64,000 nucleotides of DNA from Bacteroidota bacterium (GCA_008933805.1 WBUH01000002.1:91443-155442); one strand, 5' to 3'; shown: positions 7,256 through 19,065, counted from the first letter of the stretch. Made by a program: numbers and translations. Notes: generated by a model from the letters alone, not told the origin.

Positions 7256-10200
7256 TTGGCAACTACAATAAACAACCAGGAAAGAATAAGTTTTGCGTCA
7301 ATCGGGCAAGTAATTGATTACCCCGATTTTCTTGACGTACAACTACAATCCTTCCGCGAGTTTTTCCAGCTTGAAACCTCATCGGAAAACAGGAAAAACG
7401 AAGGGCTTTTCAAAGTTTTCTACGAAAACTTCCCTATTAGCGATACCAGGAACATTTTTGAATTGGAGTTCTTGGATTATTTTGTTGACCCTCCCCGCTA
7501 TACCATTGCTGAGTGTATCGAAAGGGGTCTTACCTATAGCGTTCCACTTAAGGCAAAGTTGCGTCTTTCGTGTAACGACAAAGACCACGAAGATTTTCAA
7601 ACAATTGTGCAGGATGTGTACTTAGGTACTATCCCTTACATGACTCCTAAAGGTACTTTTATTATTAACGGTGCTGAGCGTGTTGTAGTATCACAATTGC
7701 ACAGGTCGCCCGGTGTATTTTTTGGGCAATCATACCATACCAACGGAACCAAGCTGTATTCAGCAAGGGTTATCCCATTTAAAGGTTCGTGGATGGAATT
7801 CGCTACCGACGTAAACAACGTAATGTATGCTTACATCGATAGGAAAAAGAAATTCCCCGTAACCACGTTATTGCGTGCTATCGGGTTTGAAACCGATAAG
7901 GATATTCTTAACATTTTCGACCTAGCGGAAGAAATTAAAGTTAGCAAATCAGGCCTTAAAAAGGTAGTTGGCCGCAAATTGGCTGCAAGGGTACTACGTA
8001 CTTGGGTAGAAGATTTTGTGGACGAGGATACCGGTGAGGTGGTTTCTATCGAACGTAATGAGGTGATTGTTGAGCGCGATGTTGTGCTTAATGATGACCA
8101 CATTGATTTGATTATTGATGCCGGTGTGAAGATTATCATCTTGAGTAAAGAAGATACTACCACCAACGATTTTGCTATTATATACAACACACTTCAAAAA
8201 GATACTTCAAACAACGGTAAAGAAGCCGTTGAGCATATCTACCGCCAGTTGCGTAACACTGATCCACCGGATGAGGAAACCGCACGCGGTATTATCGAGC
8301 GTTTGTTCTTCTCTGATAAACGTTACGATTTGGGTGATGTAGGCCGTTACCGTATCAACCGTAAGTTGGAAATGAATATCCCTATGGAAGTTAAAGTACT
8401 TACCAAAGAGGATATCATCGCCATTATAAAATACCTTATTGAGCTAAGTAACTCTCGTGCTGATGTGGATGATATTGACCACTTGAGCAACCGTCGTGTA
8501 AGAACGGTAGGTGAGCAGTTGTATGCACAATTTGGTGTAGGTTTAGCACGTATGGCTCGTACCATCCGTGAGCGTATGAACATCCGCGATAACGAGGTAT
8601 TTACCCCAACCGATTTGATTAACGCACGTACCCTATCGTCAGTTATCAACTCGTTCTTTGGTACCAACCAGCTATCGCAGTTCATGGATCAAACCAACCC
8701 CTTGGCTGAGATTACCCACAAGCGTCGTATGTCGGCACTTGGACCCGGTGGTCTTTCACGCGAACGTGCAGGTTTCGAGGTTCGTGACGTACACTATACC
8801 CACTACGGTCGTTTGTGTACCATTGAAACTCCTGAAGGTCCGAACATCGGTTTGATTTCATCATTATGTGTTCACGCTAAAATTAACGGCATGGGCTTTA
8901 TCGAAACTCCTTACCGTAAGGTAGTTGAAGGTAGGGTTGCTGTTGATGAGCCTGTTGAATACCTAAGTGCTGAAGAAGAAGACCGTAAAACAATCGCACA
9001 GGCAAACTCTACGATTGACGAAAACGGAAACTTTGATACCGAAAAAGTAAAAGCAAGGTACGAGGGTGACTTCCCGATGGTAGATCCGCACATTGTGGAT
9101 TACATGGACGTTGCTCCTAACCAGATTGTATCTATAGCAGCTTCACTAATTCCTTTCCTTGAGCACGATGATGCTAACCGTGCGCTGATGGGTTCTAACA
9201 TGCAACGTCAGGCAGTGCCTTTGTTGCGCCCTGATGCTCCTATCGTAGGTACAGGTTTGGAGAAAAAAGTAGCTGTTGACTCACGTACTTTGGTAATTGC
9301 CGAAGGCGATGGTGTGGTTGAATATTCAGACGCACTTGAAATACGCGTGAAATATGAGTACACAGAAGATGAGAAGTTGGTAAGTTTTGCCGGAAACGTT
9401 AAAACATATCCTCTTATCAAGTTTTTGCGTACCAACCAAAACACAAGCATCAACCTTAAACCTATTGTTAAAAAAGGTCAAAGGGTAACCAAGGGCGAAC
9501 CACTTTGCGAAGGTTATGCAACCCGCGATGGTGAGTTGGCTTTGGGTAAAAACCTGCTAGTGGCATTCATGCCTTGGCAAGGTTACAACTTTGAGGATGC
9601 GATTGTAATTTCAGAAAAAGTAGTACGTGACGACTGGTTTACCTCGTTGCACGTAACTGAGTATGAACTGGAAGTACGCGATACCAAACGTGGTGAAGAA
9701 GAATTAACCAACGATATACCAAACGTGAGCGAAGAAGCTACACGTAACCTTGACGAAAACGGTCTTATCCGCATAGGTGCCGAAGTAGGAGAGGGAGATA
9801 TATTGATTGGTAAAATCACTCCTAAAGGTGAAACTGAACCTTCGCCCGAAGAAAAACTGTTGCGTGCGATATTTGGTGATAAAGCCGGTGATGTGAAAGA
9901 TGCATCATTAAAGGCGCCCCCATCAACCAACGGTATCGTAATCGGTAAAAAACTATTCTCACGTGTTAAGAAAGATAAAGTAACCAAAGGTGATGAAAAA
10001 ACTAAGGTTACCAAGCTTGAAACTGACCATGAGAAAGCAGTAGCAGCCATCAAAAACACATTGGTTGAGAAACTGTTTACAGTAGTTAACGGTAAAACTT
10101 CACAAGGTGTAAATAACGTATACAACGAAGAGTTGATACCAAAAGGAGCCAAGTTTACTCAAAAGAACTTGAGCGAAATTGATTACACCAACGTTAACGC

Positions 10201-11068
10201 TGATAACTGGACTACTGATAAAGCTAAAAACGAGCTAATCAAAGACATTTTGGTTAACTACAAAATAGCTGTTAACGAAGAGATATCAGACTTCCGCCGT
10301 AAGCATTTTGCATTAACTGTAGGTGATGAACTACCAACCGGTATTTTGAAACTTGCTAAAATATCTATTGCCAACAAGCGTAAGCTAAAAGTGGGTGATA
10401 AGATGGCGGGTCGTCACGGTAACAAAGGTATCGTGGCACGTATAGTAAGGGAAGAGGATATGCCTTTCTTGGCCGACGGAACTCCTGTAGATATTGTATT
10501 GAACCCACTGGGCGTACCCTCGCGTATGAACCTTGGACAGATATACGAAACTGTACTGGGATGGGCCGGCTTGAAGCTAGGTGTTAAATTCGCCACTCCT
10601 ATATTTGATGGTGCATCGCAAGAACAAATTGACGACTATTTGAAGAATGCTAATTTGCCCTTAAACGGTCAAACTTACCTATTCGACGGTTTGTCAGGCG
10701 AGCGTTTCCACCAACCAACAACAGTAGGTGTAATCTACATGATGAAACTGGGTCACATGGTGGATGATAAAATGCACGCACGTTCAATCGGACCATACTC
10801 ACTTATTACACAACAACCTTTGGGTGGTAAAGCCCAGTTTGGTGGTCAGCGTTTTGGTGAGATGGAGGTATGGGCGTTGGAAGCATTTGGTGCATCAAAC
10901 ATCCTTCAAGAAATCCTTACCATCAAGTCGGATGATATCGTAGGCCGTGCCAAAACCTATGAAGCCATTGTGAAAGGTGATAACCTGCCACAACCCGGTA
11001 TTCCTGAGTCGTTCAATGTATTGATGCATGAACTTCGCGGTTTAGGTTTGGATATCAACCTTGAATAG
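7256..11068 (+). CDS. rpoB: DNA-directed RNA polymerase subunit beta
   Basis: The beta subunit forms one side of the RNA polymerase active-site cleft. The 1270-residue reading frame starts at TTG ([17 protein letters not shown]), which matches the usual Bacteroidota N-terminus, and no in-frame ATG is available nearby. Visible landmarks are the rifampicin region ([19 protein letters not shown], then [14 protein letters not shown]), [25 protein letters not shown] and the C-terminal [13 protein letters not shown]. The protein carries an insertion-like charged segment near residues 900-960, as in relatives. rpoC follows after 43 bases. Confidence 0.98.
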   Translation: MATTINNQERISFASIGQVIDYPDFLDVQLQSFREFFQLETSSENRKNEGLFKVFYENFPISDTRNIFELEFLDYFVDPPRYTIAECIERGLTYSVPLKAKLRLSCNDKDHEDFQTIVQDVYLGTIPYMTPKGTFIINGAERVVVSQLHRSPGVFFGQSYHTNGTKLYSARVIPFKGSWMEFATDVNNVMYAYIDRKKKFPVTTLLRAIGFETDKDILNIFDLAEEIKVSKSGLKKVVGRKLAARVLRTWVEDFVDEDTGEVVSIERNEVIVERDVVLNDDHIDLIIDAGVKIIILSKEDTTTNDFAIIYNTLQKDTSNNGKEAVEHIYRQLRNTDPPDEETARGIIERLFFSDKRYDLGDVGRYRINRKLEMNIPMEVKVLTKEDIIAIIKYLIELSNSRADVDDIDHLSNRRVRTVGEQLYAQFGVGLARMARTIRERMNIRDNEVFTPTDLINARTLSSVINSFFGTNQLSQFMDQTNPLAEITHKRRMSALGPGGLSRERAGFEVRDVHYTHYGRLCTIETPEGPNIGLISSLCVHAKINGMGFIETPYRKVVEGRVAVDEPVEYLSAEEEDRKTIAQANSTIDENGNFDTEKVKARYEGDFPMVDPHIVDYMDVAPNQIVSIAASLIPFLEHDDANRALMGSNMQRQAVPLLRPDAPIVGTGLEKKVAVDSRTLVIAEGDGVVEYSDALEIRVKYEYTEDEKLVSFAGNVKTYPLIKFLRTNQNTSINLKPIVKKGQRVTKGEPLCEGYATRDGELALGKNLLVAFMPWQGYNFEDAIVISEKVVRDDWFTSLHVTEYELEVRDTKRGEEELTNDIPNVSEEATRNLDENGLIRIGAEVGEGDILIGKITPKGETEPSPEEKLLRAIFGDKAGDVKDASLKAPPSTNGIVIGKKLFSRVKKDKVTKGDEKTKVTKLETDHEKAVAAIKNTLVEKLFTVVNGKTSQGVNNVYNEELIPKGAKFTQKNLSEIDYTNVNADNWTTDKAKNELIKDILVNYKIAVNEEISDFRRKHFALTVGDELPTGILKLAKISIANKRKLKVGDKMAGRHGNKGIVARIVREEDMPFLADGTPVDIVLNPLGVPSRMNLGQIYETVLGWAGLKLGVKFATPIFDGASQEQIDDYLKNANLPLNGQTYLFDGLSGERFHQPTTVGVIYMMKLGHMVDDKMHARSIGPYSLITQQPLGGKAQFGGQRFGEMEVWALEAFGASNILQEILTIKSDDIVGRAKTYEAIVKGDNLPQPGIPESFNVLMHELRGLGLDINLE

Positions 11069-11111
11069 TTTTAAAAGTTAACAATCACCTTTTTGTAATA
11101 AAAGACACTAT

Positions 11112-14100
11112 ATGTCGTCAAAAAAAGATTTAAAAGTAAAAGGTAACTTCACCAAAATACGTGTAGGATTGGCTTCACCTGAAACCATTCTTCAACGTTC
11201 ATACGGTGAGGTAACCAAGCCCGAAACCATAAACTACCGCTCATACAAACCCGAAATGGGCGGTTTGTTTTGCGAAAGGATTTTTGGGCCTGTAAAAGAT
11301 TACGAATGCCATTGCGGTAAATACAAACGTATCCGTTATAAAGGTATCGTGTGCGATCGTTGCGGGGTGGAGGTTACAGAAAAGAAAGTACGCCGCGAGC
11401 GTATGGGACACATCCAATTGGTTGTGCCCGTAGCCCACATTTGGTACTTCCGTTCACTACCTAATAAAATAGGTTACCTGTTAGGCTTGCCTACCAAAAA
11501 GCTTGATATGATTATTTACTACGAACGTTACGTAGTAATACAAGCAGGTGTGAAAGCACAAGATGGTGTAAACTACTTGGATTTCTTGACCGAAGAAGAA
11601 TACTTGGATATTCTTGACTCGTTGCCAAAAGAAAACCAATACCTTGAAGATACTGACCCCAATAAATTCATCGCCAAAATGGGTGCTGAAGGTTTGTGGG
11701 ATTTGCTTTCAAGGATTAAACTCGACGACCTTTCATACTCACTTCGTCACCAGGCAGCCAACGAAACTTCACAACAACGTAAGCAAGAAGCCTTGAAACG
11801 TTTGAAAGTTATCGAAGGTTTCCGTAGTGCAAACGAAGAAGTTGAAAACCGTCCTGAGTGGATGATAATGAAGATATTGCCCGTTATCCCTCCTGAGTTG
11901 CGCCCATTGGTGCCTTTGGAAGGCGGACGTTTTGCAACATCGGATTTGAACGACCTTTACCGCCGTGTAATCATACGTAACAACCGTTTGAAACGCCTTA
12001 TAGAGATCAAAGCTCCCGAGGTGATTTTGCGTAACGAGAAGCGTATGTTGCAAGAAGCTGTTGACTCGTTGTTGGATAACACCCGTCGTGCCAACGCTGT
12101 GAAATCAGAAGGTAACCGTCCTTTGAAATCTTTGAGCGATATGCTTAAAGGTAAACAAGGTCGTTTCCGTCAAAACCTTTTGGGTAAAAGGGTTGACTAC
12201 TCTGGCCGTTCAGTAATTGTGGTAGGTCCAACTCTTGCAATGCATGAGTGCGGTTTGCCAAAAGGTATGGCTGCTGAGTTGTTTAAACCATTTATTATCC
12301 GCAAACTGATTGAAAGGGGTATTGTTAAAACCGTAAAATCAGCTAAAAAGATAGTAGACCGTAAAGAAGCGGTAATATGGGAGATTTTGGAGAACATCCT
12401 AAAAGCTCACCCCGTATTGCTAAACCGTGCTCCTACGCTGCACAGGTTGGGTATCCAAGCTTTCCAACCTAAATTGGTTGAAGGTAAGGCCATCCGTTTG
12501 CACCCATTGGTGTGTACAGGTTTTAACGCGGATTTTGACGGTGACCAGATGGCGGTTCACGTTCCACTTGGAAACGCGGCCATATTGGAAGCCCAAATAT
12601 TAATGCTTGCTCCCCACAACATTTTGAACCCTGCTAACGGTGCCCCTATTGCGGTACCATCACAGGACATGGTGTTGGGATTGTACTATATAACCAAACT
12701 ACGCCGCAGCACCCCCGAAAGGCCGGTGAAAGGCGAAGGCCTTACATTCTATGGTTCAGAAGAGGCTATCATTGCCTTTAACGAAGGCCGTGTAGAACTT
12801 CACACCATTGTGAAATGTAAAGTTGTAGTTAGGGAGAACAAACAACTGATTGAAAAAATCATCGAAACCAGCGTTGGTCGTATCATCTTCAACCTTGTAG
12901 TTCCTTACGGGTTTGGATATGTAAACCAATTGCTAACCAAAAAGTCACTACGTGATACCATTGGTGATATGGTAAAAGAATTTGGCGTGCAAAAAACCGC
13001 TAAGTTCCTTGATGATATCAAAAACCTAGGTTTCCACTACGCATTCAAAGGCGGTCTTTCATTTAACTTGGCGTATGTAAACATACCTCAAGAAAAACAA
13101 AAACTGATTGACCAAGCTAAAGAAGAGGTAGATGAAATTTGGAGTAACTATAACATGGGTTTCATCACCAATAACGAGCGTTACAACCAGGTAATTGATA
13201 TCTGGACCCGTATCAACTCGCGTATTTCTGATAGCCTGCTTAAACATTTGAGCACCGACGACCAAGGTTTCAACCCCATTTATATGATGTTGGATTCAGG
13301 AGCGCGTGGTTCTAAAGAGCAGATTCGTCAGTTAGGTGGTATGAGGGGATTGATGGCCAAGCCACAGAAAAACGTTGGCGGTGGTACAGGTGAGATTATC
13401 GAGAACCCCATTATCTCAAACTTTAAAGAAGGTCTTTCAGTACTAGAATATTTCATCTCTACGCACGGTGCTCGTAAAGGTTTGGCCGATACGGCGTTGA
13501 AAACAGCGGATGCGGGTTACCTAACCCGTCGTTTGCACGACGTTGCCCAAGATGTGATTATCACTGATAAAGATTGCGGTACGCTTCGTGGTATCCCAAC
13601 CTCAGCGTTGAAAGACAACGAGGATATTGTGGAAAGCTTGTACGAGCGTATTTTAGGTCGTACCTGTTTGTATGATATTATTGATCCTATCACAGGTGAG
13701 ATGATATGTCCTGCAGGTTCAGAACTAACCGAAGATATCTCTAAGAAAATTGATGCGTCAGCCATTGAGATGGTTGAAATACGCTCAGTGTTGACCTGCG
13801 AAAGCAAAAACGGTGTGTGCGGTAAGTGTTACGGACGTAACCTTGCTACCGGCCGCATGGTTCAAAAAGGTGAGGCTGTAGGTGTAATTGCCGCACAGTC
13901 AATCGGTGAACCCGGTACACAGCTTACCCTGCGTACCTTCCACGTGGGTGGTGCTGCTTCAGGTTCAGCTACAGAATCAACACAAGTTGCCAAATTTGGC
14001 GGTATTGTAAGGTTTGAAGATATACGTACAGTAAAAGTGAACGGTACCAACGGCGAGCAAGTTGTTGTATTAGGTCGTTCAGGTGAAGTACGTATCGTTG

Positions 14101-15386
14101 ACGAAACCACCGGCAATACCATCATTACCAACAACGTACCTTACGGTGCACACTTGATGGTATCTGAAGGCCAAAAAATAGAAAAAGGTGACATCATCTG
14201 TACTTGGGATCCTTTCAACGCGGTGATTATGACCGAACACTCGGGTAAAATCATGTTCGAAAACATTATCGAAGGTATCACCTTCCGCGAAGAGAGCGAC
14301 GAACAAACAGGTCACAAAGAAAAAGTAACCATCGATAGCAAGGATAAAACCAAAATCCCTTCAATCAAGATTGTTGATAAGAAAGGTGAAGTACTTAAAG
14401 AATACAACATTCCGGTAGGCTCACACATCGTAATCGACGATAAAGAACAAGTTGAAGGTGGACGCATTCTGGTAAAAATACCTCGTGTTACATCACGTAA
14501 CCGAGATATTACCGGTGGTCTTCCCCGTGTTACTGAATTGTTTGAAGCCCGTAACCCATCTAACCCTGCCGTTGTATCTGAGATTGACGGTGTGGTAAGC
14601 TACGGAGGTATTAAGCGTGGTAACCGTGAGATTATGGTTGAATCTAAAGACGGTGAAGTACGTAAGTACATGGTGCCGTTGTCGAAACACATCCTTGTTC
14701 AGGACAACGACTTTATCAGAGCCGGTGACCCATTGAGCGACGGTGCGATTACCCCTCAAGATATATTGCGTATTCAAGGCCCTAGCGCTGTACAACGTTA
14801 TATCGTAAACGGTATCCAAGAGGTTTACCGCTTGCAGGGTGTAAAAATCAACGATAAACACGTTGAGGTGATTGTACGCCAAATGATGCAGAAAGTTGAA
14901 ATTACCGATCCGGGCGATACTCGTTTCTTGGAAGGTGAAGCTGTAACCCGTTTGAACTTTAATGAGGAAAACGACTGGATTTACGACAAGAAAATTGTTT
15001 CTGATGCCGGCGATTCAAGCAACCTGAAAGTAGGTCAGATAGTTACTTTACGTAAACTACGCGACGAAAACTCGATGCTGAAACGTAAGGATATGAAACA
15101 GGTTGAAGCTCGCGATGCTGTATCAGCTACTGCACGCCCCGTTGTAATGGGTATTACCAAAGCATCGTTGGGTACACAAAGCTGGATGAGTGCAGCGTCG
15201 TTCCAGGAAACTACCAAGGTGTTGAACGAAGCTTCAATATCAGCCAAAGTAGATTACTTGGCAGGTTTGAAAGAAAACGTTATCGTAGGTCACTTGATAC
15301 CCGCAGGTACCGGTTTGCGCGAATACGAAAAAATGATCGTAGGCTCGCAAGAAGAATACGATATGTTGATGGCAACCAAAGACTAA
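11112..15386 (+). CDS. rpoC: DNA-directed RNA polymerase subunit beta'
   Basis: This 1424-residue catalytic subunit has the Mg-binding motif NADFDGD at residues 472-478. The N-terminal zinc site is visible as [20 protein letters not shown] and the second as [13 protein letters not shown]. The bridge helix and trigger loop region ([44 protein letters not shown]) is complete. The C-terminus ends with [15 protein letters not shown] strong terminator 30 bases downstream closes the long operon that starts with the tRNA genes. Confidence 0.99.
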   Translation: MSSKKDLKVKGNFTKIRVGLASPETILQRSYGEVTKPETINYRSYKPEMGGLFCERIFGPVKDYECHCGKYKRIRYKGIVCDRCGVEVTEKKVRRERMGHIQLVVPVAHIWYFRSLPNKIGYLLGLPTKKLDMIIYYERYVVIQAGVKAQDGVNYLDFLTEEEYLDILDSLPKENQYLEDTDPNKFIAKMGAEGLWDLLSRIKLDDLSYSLRHQAANETSQQRKQEALKRLKVIEGFRSANEEVENRPEWMIMKILPVIPPELRPLVPLEGGRFATSDLNDLYRRVIIRNNRLKRLIEIKAPEVILRNEKRMLQEAVDSLLDNTRRANAVKSEGNRPLKSLSDMLKGKQGRFRQNLLGKRVDYSGRSVIVVGPTLAMHECGLPKGMAAELFKPFIIRKLIERGIVKTVKSAKKIVDRKEAVIWEILENILKAHPVLLNRAPTLHRLGIQAFQPKLVEGKAIRLHPLVCTGFNADFDGDQMAVHVPLGNAAILEAQILMLAPHNILNPANGAPIAVPSQDMVLGLYYITKLRRSTPERPVKGEGLTFYGSEEAIIAFNEGRVELHTIVKCKVVVRENKQLIEKIIETSVGRIIFNLVVPYGFGYVNQLLTKKSLRDTIGDMVKEFGVQKTAKFLDDIKNLGFHYAFKGGLSFNLAYVNIPQEKQKLIDQAKEEVDEIWSNYNMGFITNNERYNQVIDIWTRINSRISDSLLKHLSTDDQGFNPIYMMLDSGARGSKEQIRQLGGMRGLMAKPQKNVGGGTGEIIENPIISNFKEGLSVLEYFISTHGARKGLADTALKTADAGYLTRRLHDVAQDVIITDKDCGTLRGIPTSALKDNEDIVESLYERILGRTCLYDIIDPITGEMICPAGSELTEDISKKIDASAIEMVEIRSVLTCESKNGVCGKCYGRNLATGRMVQKGEAVGVIAAQSIGEPGTQLTLRTFHVGGAASGSATESTQVAKFGGIVRFEDIRTVKVNGTNGEQVVVLGRSGEVRIVDETTGNTIITNNVPYGAHLMVSEGQKIEKGDIICTWDPFNAVIMTEHSGKIMFENIIEGITFREESDEQTGHKEKVTIDSKDKTKIPSIKIVDKKGEVLKEYNIPVGSHIVIDDKEQVEGGRILVKIPRVTSRNRDITGGLPRVTELFEARNPSNPAVVSEIDGVVSYGGIKRGNREIMVESKDGEVRKYMVPLSKHILVQDNDFIRAGDPLSDGAITPQDILRIQGPSAVQRYIVNGIQEVYRLQGVKINDKHVEVIVRQMMQKVEITDPGDTRFLEGEAVTRLNFNEENDWIYDKKIVSDAGDSSNLKVGQIVTLRKLRDENSMLKRKDMKQVEARDAVSATARPVVMGITKASLGTQSWMSAASFQETTKVLNEASISAKVDYLAGLKENVIVGHLIPAGTGLREYEKMIVGSQEEYDMLMATKD

Positions 15387-15415
15387 TCAAAACTCCCTTT
15401 AGGGAAACTATACAA

Positions 15416-15446
15416 AACCCACAGGTGCAAACCTGTGGGTTTTTTG
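15416..15446 (+). terminator. Intrinsic terminator of the rpoBC operon
   Basis: An 11-bp perfect stem (15416-15426 with 15431-15441) with a GCAA tetraloop is followed by TTTTT. This is a textbook intrinsic terminator. Confidence 0.92.
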
Positions 15447-15510
15447 TTGCCCTTAGTGCATCAATGCAACCCGCAATACCTTAGATTTGTAATACTAAAC
15501 AAATACCATA

Positions 15511-15822
15511 ATGAGCGAAGAGAATACACAGCAAATAGATATAGAACTAAGTGAAGATGTGGCTGATGGTACCTACTCAAACCTTGCTATCATCACGCAT
15601 TCGCATTCTGAATTTATTATTGATTTTATCCGTATGATGCCCGGTGTACCTAAAGCAAAAGTGAAATCGAGGGTGATACTTACCCCCACCCATGCTAAAA
15701 GGTTGCTAATGGCCCTTAGCGATAACGTAAATAAGTTTGAAGAAAGCTTCGGCACAATAAACAACGAAGAATCATTCCCAAGTTTCCCCATGAATTTTGG
15801 CGGCCCCACAGGGCAAGCATAA
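15511..15822 (+). CDS. DUF3467 domain protein
   Basis: A 103-residue acidic protein matching the DUF3467 pattern: YSNLAIITHSHSEFIIDFIRMMPG, then AKVKSRVILTPTHAKRLLMALSDN. The biochemical function of this family is unknown to me. No signal peptide or transmembrane segment is seen, so it is probably cytoplasmic. A TAGATTTG box (15482-15489) that resembles a Bacteroidota -7 element lies 21 bases upstream of the start, but no good -33 partner was found at the right distance. Confidence 0.85.
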   Translation: MSEENTQQIDIELSEDVADGTYSNLAIITHSHSEFIIDFIRMMPGVPKAKVKSRVILTPTHAKRLLMALSDNVNKFEESFGTINNEESFPSFPMNFGGPTGQA

Positions 15823-15901
15823 TTAATTTCTGATTTGTTGACTTGTTGATTTTCTTATTTAAATCAACAAATCTCTAAATCATTAAATAAGCAAATCAAA
15901 A

Positions 15902-16678
15902 GTGAGTAAACAAACGAAGCCCCTTATATTAGTTACTAATGATGACGGTGTATCAGCCCCCGGTATTCGTTTTTTGGTGGAATTGATGAAGCAATTGGGC
16001 GATGTGATAGTAGTTGCCCCCGCAGGCCCGCAATCGGGTATGGGGCATGCTATTACCATTTCAAAGCCTTTGCGCTTGGATAAGGTAGATTTATACCCCG
16101 GCATCGAAGCCTATCAATCATCAGGCACACCTGTAGATTGTGTTAAAATGGCTGTTGATGTAGTGTTGCACCGTAAACCCGATTTACTGGTTTCAGGTAT
16201 TAACCACGGTTCCAACTCATCCATCAATGTAATTTACTCAGGCACCATGTCAGCCGCTGTTGAAGGAGCTATAGAAGGCATTCCTTCTGTCGGTTTCTCG
16301 TTGTGTGATTATAGCTACGCGGCCAATTTTGCCCCGCTTGAGAAATTTATACTGAGCATTTGCAACAATGTGCTTAAAAACGGGTTGCCCAAGGGTTCAC
16401 TGTTAAATGTGAATTTCCCCAAGGTGGATAACGAATCAGAAATTAAAGGGATTAAAATATGCCGCCAATGCAAAGGCAAATGGCAGGAGAACTTTGACGA
16501 ACGTGCTGACCCGGGCGGACGGAAATATTATTGGCTCACAGGTCGGTTTTTAAACGAAGACCACGGTGAGGATACCGATGAGTGGGCACTTGCAAACAAT
16601 TATGTATCAGTAGTCCCTACACAGTTCGACCTTACTGCATACCATGCAATACCCTACTTAAACGATTGGGATTTGTAA
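15902..16678 (+). CDS. surE: 5'/3'-nucleotidase SurE
   Basis: SurE is a metal-dependent phosphatase acting on nucleoside monophosphates. The 258-residue protein starts at GTG and has the metal-binding N-terminal motif ILVTNDDGVSAPGI, the APAGPQSGMGHAIT loop and the signature SGINHGSNSSINVIYSGTM. Length is normal. The preceding 79 bases contain a TGTTGATTT/AAATCAACA inverted repeat (about 15844-15869) that could act as a weak terminator of the previous gene. Confidence 0.95.
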   Translation: MSKQTKPLILVTNDDGVSAPGIRFLVELMKQLGDVIVVAPAGPQSGMGHAITISKPLRLDKVDLYPGIEAYQSSGTPVDCVKMAVDVVLHRKPDLLVSGINHGSNSSINVIYSGTMSAAVEGAIEGIPSVGFSLCDYSYAANFAPLEKFILSICNNVLKNGLPKGSLLNVNFPKVDNESEIKGIKICRQCKGKWQENFDERADPGGRKYYWLTGRFLNEDHGEDTDEWALANNYVSVVPTQFDLTAYHAIPYLNDWDL

Positions 16679-16819
16679 AAACGAGTAAAAAACAGGGTGA
16701 AAATACCTGTACTAAATTAAATACTTAATAAATCGGTTAGCGGTGGATATGTGTTTAACCAAAAGGAATAATTTAACGTAGATGCAGCAACTTTGTTCCT
16801 GTAAATAAATAATTGCTGT

Positions 16820-16936
16820 ATGTTATTAATGATTATCCCTAGTGTTGCCGAAGTGGTGTTGGCTTCAGTTGTTTGCTTAGGTCTTGTAGTTATGATGATT
16901 GACATAGCTTCTAAGAAGAAACAAAAAACGGCTTAA
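16820..16936 (+). CDS. Possible 38-residue membrane peptide
   Basis: A short ATG frame encodes one hydrophobic helix (LLMIIPSVAEVVLASVVCLG onward, then VVMMID) followed by a basic tail with KKKQK. The layout, one membrane helix with positive residues on the cytoplasmic side, is that of real small membrane proteins, and a strong terminator hairpin stands 28 bases after its stop. There is no homology evidence, so it may be chance. It fills most of the otherwise empty spacer 16679-17018. Confidence 0.35.
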   Translation: MLLMIIPSVAEVVLASVVCLGLVVMMIDIASKKKQKTA

Positions 16937-16964
16937 GCTCATCAGGTAGGTTTAACAATCAAAA

Positions 16965-17012
16965 AAAAGCCATTGGAGTAGCTGATAACCATCAGTTAGC
17001 CGATGGCTTTTC
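16965..17012. terminator. Bidirectional terminator
   Basis: AAAAGCCATTGG and CCGATGGCTTTT form the outer stem (one mismatch) around an inner CTGAT/ATCAG hairpin. A and T runs on both sides let it work on both strands, between the convergent small ORFs at 16820 and 17019. Confidence 0.8.
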
Positions 17013-17018
17013 TGTTTC

Positions 17019-17315
17019 TTACCAACTGAAGGCAGTTACAATCCCTGATACTCCTGAAATAAAAGAGATAACTATTAATGCTAACCGTTGATTATAACTT
17101 AAATCAGCATAGTAGTAATCAATGATTTTTAAGTTGACTATGTAGATAAATAGTAAGAATAGCAGTATAGGAATTAATGTTACTACAGCAAACGTAAGGG
17201 AAATGAAGTTTGAGCCGCCAAAAATTCTGGCTGTAGCAATAAACCCTAATAAAAACGATTGCCCCATTATTAAAAGGCATTTTAATAATGGGGCAATATA
17301 TTTTTTAGAGCTCAT
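17019..17315 (-). CDS. Small membrane protein coupled to dapA
   Basis: This 98-residue protein of unknown function has about three hydrophobic segments (roughly residues 8-28, 38-62 and 78-95) and is likely an inner-membrane protein. Its ATG overlaps the dapA stop codon in the form TAATG, which suggests translational coupling and supports that the frame is real. A perfect 17-bp hairpin lies over codons 7-19. A bidirectional terminator follows its stop. I recognise no family. Confidence 0.65.
   Translation of the reverse strand: MSSKKYIAPLLKCLLIMGQSFLLGFIATARIFGGSNFISLTFAVVTLIPILLFLLFIYIVNLKIIDYYYADLSYNQRLALIVISFISGVSGIVTAFSW
17259..17296. promoter_or_regulatory. Perfect 17-bp inverted repeat inside the start of the small membrane ORF
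   Basis: TTGCCCCATTATTAAAA (17259-17275) and its exact complement (17280-17296) enclose a 4-base loop. On the minus strand it is followed by TCGTTTTT, on the plus strand by TATATTTTTT, so it could stop transcription after dapA. Confidence 0.6.
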
Positions 17316-18187
17316 TAATAATTCTTGGCCAAGTCCAGCAGCTTGTTCTTTACCTCATCGTTTACGGGGTAAAGAGGTAAGCGCACATGAGTACCGCAAA
17401 TGTTCATGTAGTTAAGCAACTCTTTAATACCGCCCGGACTTCCGTCGGCAAAAATGGTGATGCTTAGATCCAACAGTTTGTAGTGCAGTTTGCGGGCAGC
17501 CACAAAGTCGCCTGCAAGGGCAAGGCGCACCATTTCGCTCCAGTCAGCAGGGTAGGCATTAGCAATTACTGAGATTACACCGTCCATACCCGCGCCAATA
17601 AGGGGCAGAGTAAGTGCATCATCGCCGCTGATAACCAAAAAGTCATCAGGTTTATTTTTTATAATCGCCATGCATTGCTCCATGTTACCACTGGCTTCTT
17701 TCATCCCGATAATATTGGGGTGTTTGGCAAGAGTAAGCGTGGTAGCCGCTGTCATGTTGCTTCCTGTACGTCCCGGTACGTTATACAATATCACGGGAAC
17801 AGGGCAAGCATCAGCTATGACGGTATAATGGTGTATCAGTCCTTGTTGGTTGGGTTTGTTGTAGTAAGGGCTAACAGATAAAACAGCATCAAAGCCGGTA
17901 AAATCAAAATGGGCAATGGTTTCTAAAATTTCGGCAGTATTGTTACCGCCAATACCCATTACCAAAGGCACACGGCCATTGTTTACTCTTTTTATTGTAT
18001 CAACCACTTGCTGTTTTTCTTGTTTATTCAGGGTGGCAGTTTCTCCGGTAGTACCTAAAATAACGATGTACTCGCATTTACCGTTGATAATGTGGTTGGT
18101 AACGTTTTCCAAACCTTCAAAATCAACCTCGTTGTTTGCTTTAAACGGGGTAACAATAGCCACACCCGTGCCTCTGAATTTATTCAT
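17315..18187 (-). CDS. dapA: 4-hydroxy-tetrahydrodipicolinate synthase
   Basis: DapA condenses pyruvate with aspartate semialdehyde, the first step of the lysine/diaminopimelate branch needed for peptidoglycan. The 290-residue TIM-barrel protein shows the GTTGETATL loop, the Tyr of VILYNVPGRTG and the Schiff-base Lys in IIGMKEASGN. The C-terminus with LLNYMNICGTHVRLPLYP is typical. Its stop codon overlaps the start of a small membrane protein. The DUF6913 gene lies 27 bases upstream on the same strand. Confidence 0.96.
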   Translation of the reverse strand: MNKFRGTGVAIVTPFKANNEVDFEGLENVTNHIINGKCEYIVILGTTGETATLNKQEKQQVVDTIKRVNNGRVPLVMGIGGNNTAEILETIAHFDFTGFDAVLSVSPYYNKPNQQGLIHHYTVIADACPVPVILYNVPGRTGSNMTAATTLTLAKHPNIIGMKEASGNMEQCMAIIKNKPDDFLVISGDDALTLPLIGAGMDGVISVIANAYPADWSEMVRLALAGDFVAARKLHYKLLDLSITIFADGSPGGIKELLNYMNICGTHVRLPLYPVNDEVKNKLLDLAKNY

Positions 18188-18214
18188 GTATCAAATGGTT
18201 TTGGGCTGCAAAAT

Positions 18215-18736
18215 TCAGCCAATTTTTTGTAAATAGTGTAATAGTTGGGCAATAAAGTCATTCTCTTTAGTTTCCAACATTAAATCATACGCATCGGCAA
18301 AGGTTTGAGAATACCTTCCTACGGTACATTTGGCGGATGATTTCACCATCAGGTAAGGGAAAATAACACTGTTATTAGTGCTGATATTTATTAAATAATC
18401 AAACGTAGTATTGAGGTACGACTTTAGGTTGATATGCACCGGCAAACCTGCCCAATTTAGATGGGTGCGGTTAAAATATTCGTTGCCGTAGGCAATGTGC
18501 AAGTTGGGAGGAAATTTTTTAGCATTAAAGTACCCCATTAGCAGTACTTCTTTTTTTTGTCCGCGTAAAATTTCGGCCAGTTGCAAGGCGGTTTTTTTCT
18601 CAACTTCATTATCCGCATCAAACACAACTCCTATCAATTTGGCTGTTTCCAACGGGGTGAACTTACGGTCGCGGTGTTTTTTCTTTTTCACCTCGGCCTT
18701 ATAATAGTACAGCCCTATGCGTTGTTTAATGCCCAA
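18215..18736 (-). CDS. DUF6913 family protein
   Basis: A 173-residue protein of a family I know only from Bacteroidota and without assigned function. It starts at TTG (LGIKQRIGLYYYKAEVKKKKHRDR when read literally, with Met inserted at initiation), has a basic N-terminal segment and a Rossmann-like core (AKLIGVVFDADNEVEKKTA, KKEVLLMGYF). The ending YSQTFADAYDLMLETKENDF is recognisable. No transmembrane helix is seen. It precedes dapA by 27 bases and is likely in the same transcript. Confidence 0.75.
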   Translation of the reverse strand: MGIKQRIGLYYYKAEVKKKKHRDRKFTPLETAKLIGVVFDADNEVEKKTALQLAEILRGQKKEVLLMGYFNAKKFPPNLHIAYGNEYFNRTHLNWAGLPVHINLKSYLNTTFDYLINISTNNSVIFPYLMVKSSAKCTVGRYSQTFADAYDLMLETKENDFIAQLLHYLQKIG

Positions 18737-18759
18737 GTATGGTGTGTTGTGTGTTAGTA

Positions 18760-18767
18760 CAAATATA
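18760..18767 (-). promoter_or_regulatory. Possible -7 box for the DUF6913-dapA transcript
   Basis: On the minus strand TATATTTG fits TAnnTTTG, 23 bases before the TTG start. A matching -33 TTG is not evident. Confidence 0.4.
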
Positions 18768-18835
18768 CGATAAATAGGGGAGGGCGGAAGATTTTGTACT
18801 ATTCGGTGAAAGAGGGGTTGTATAACTATTTTGCG

Positions 18836-19065
18836 ACGGACATAAAGTCCGCCTCTATTGATGGGATGCGTTCCGAAGGGTTTTAAACCCTTCGGAACGT
18901 TATTGTTAAAAGCCCTGAATTTTATATTCGGGGTAATTTTTTCGTATTCAGTTGGTATAAAACAATGAGTACACTCTCAATAGAGACGGGTTTTATACCC
19001 GTCTACACGCGACGGATATTCTGACGCTCCCCGACGAGCATAAAGCCCGCCGCTTTTGAGATAGC
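18836..19065. repeat. Intergenic hairpin cassette, copy 1
   Basis: This fills most of the spacer 18737-19093. It is a row of palindromes: a B-like module near 18836-18853 (GGAC-ATAAA-GTCC), module C at 18869-18899 (CGTTCCGAAGGG...CCCTTCGGAACG), module D near 18910-18935 (AGCCCTGAATTTTATATTC), module A at 18984-19004 (AGACGGG...CCCGTCT) and module B near 19032-19053. The same modules recur at 34.7, 42.0-42.4 and 51.7-51.9 kb. Confidence 0.85.

Noticed and set aside
18836-19065. CRISPR array or insertion sequence
   Set aside because: There are different palindromes in a row with no unique spacers of fixed size and no transposase gene.
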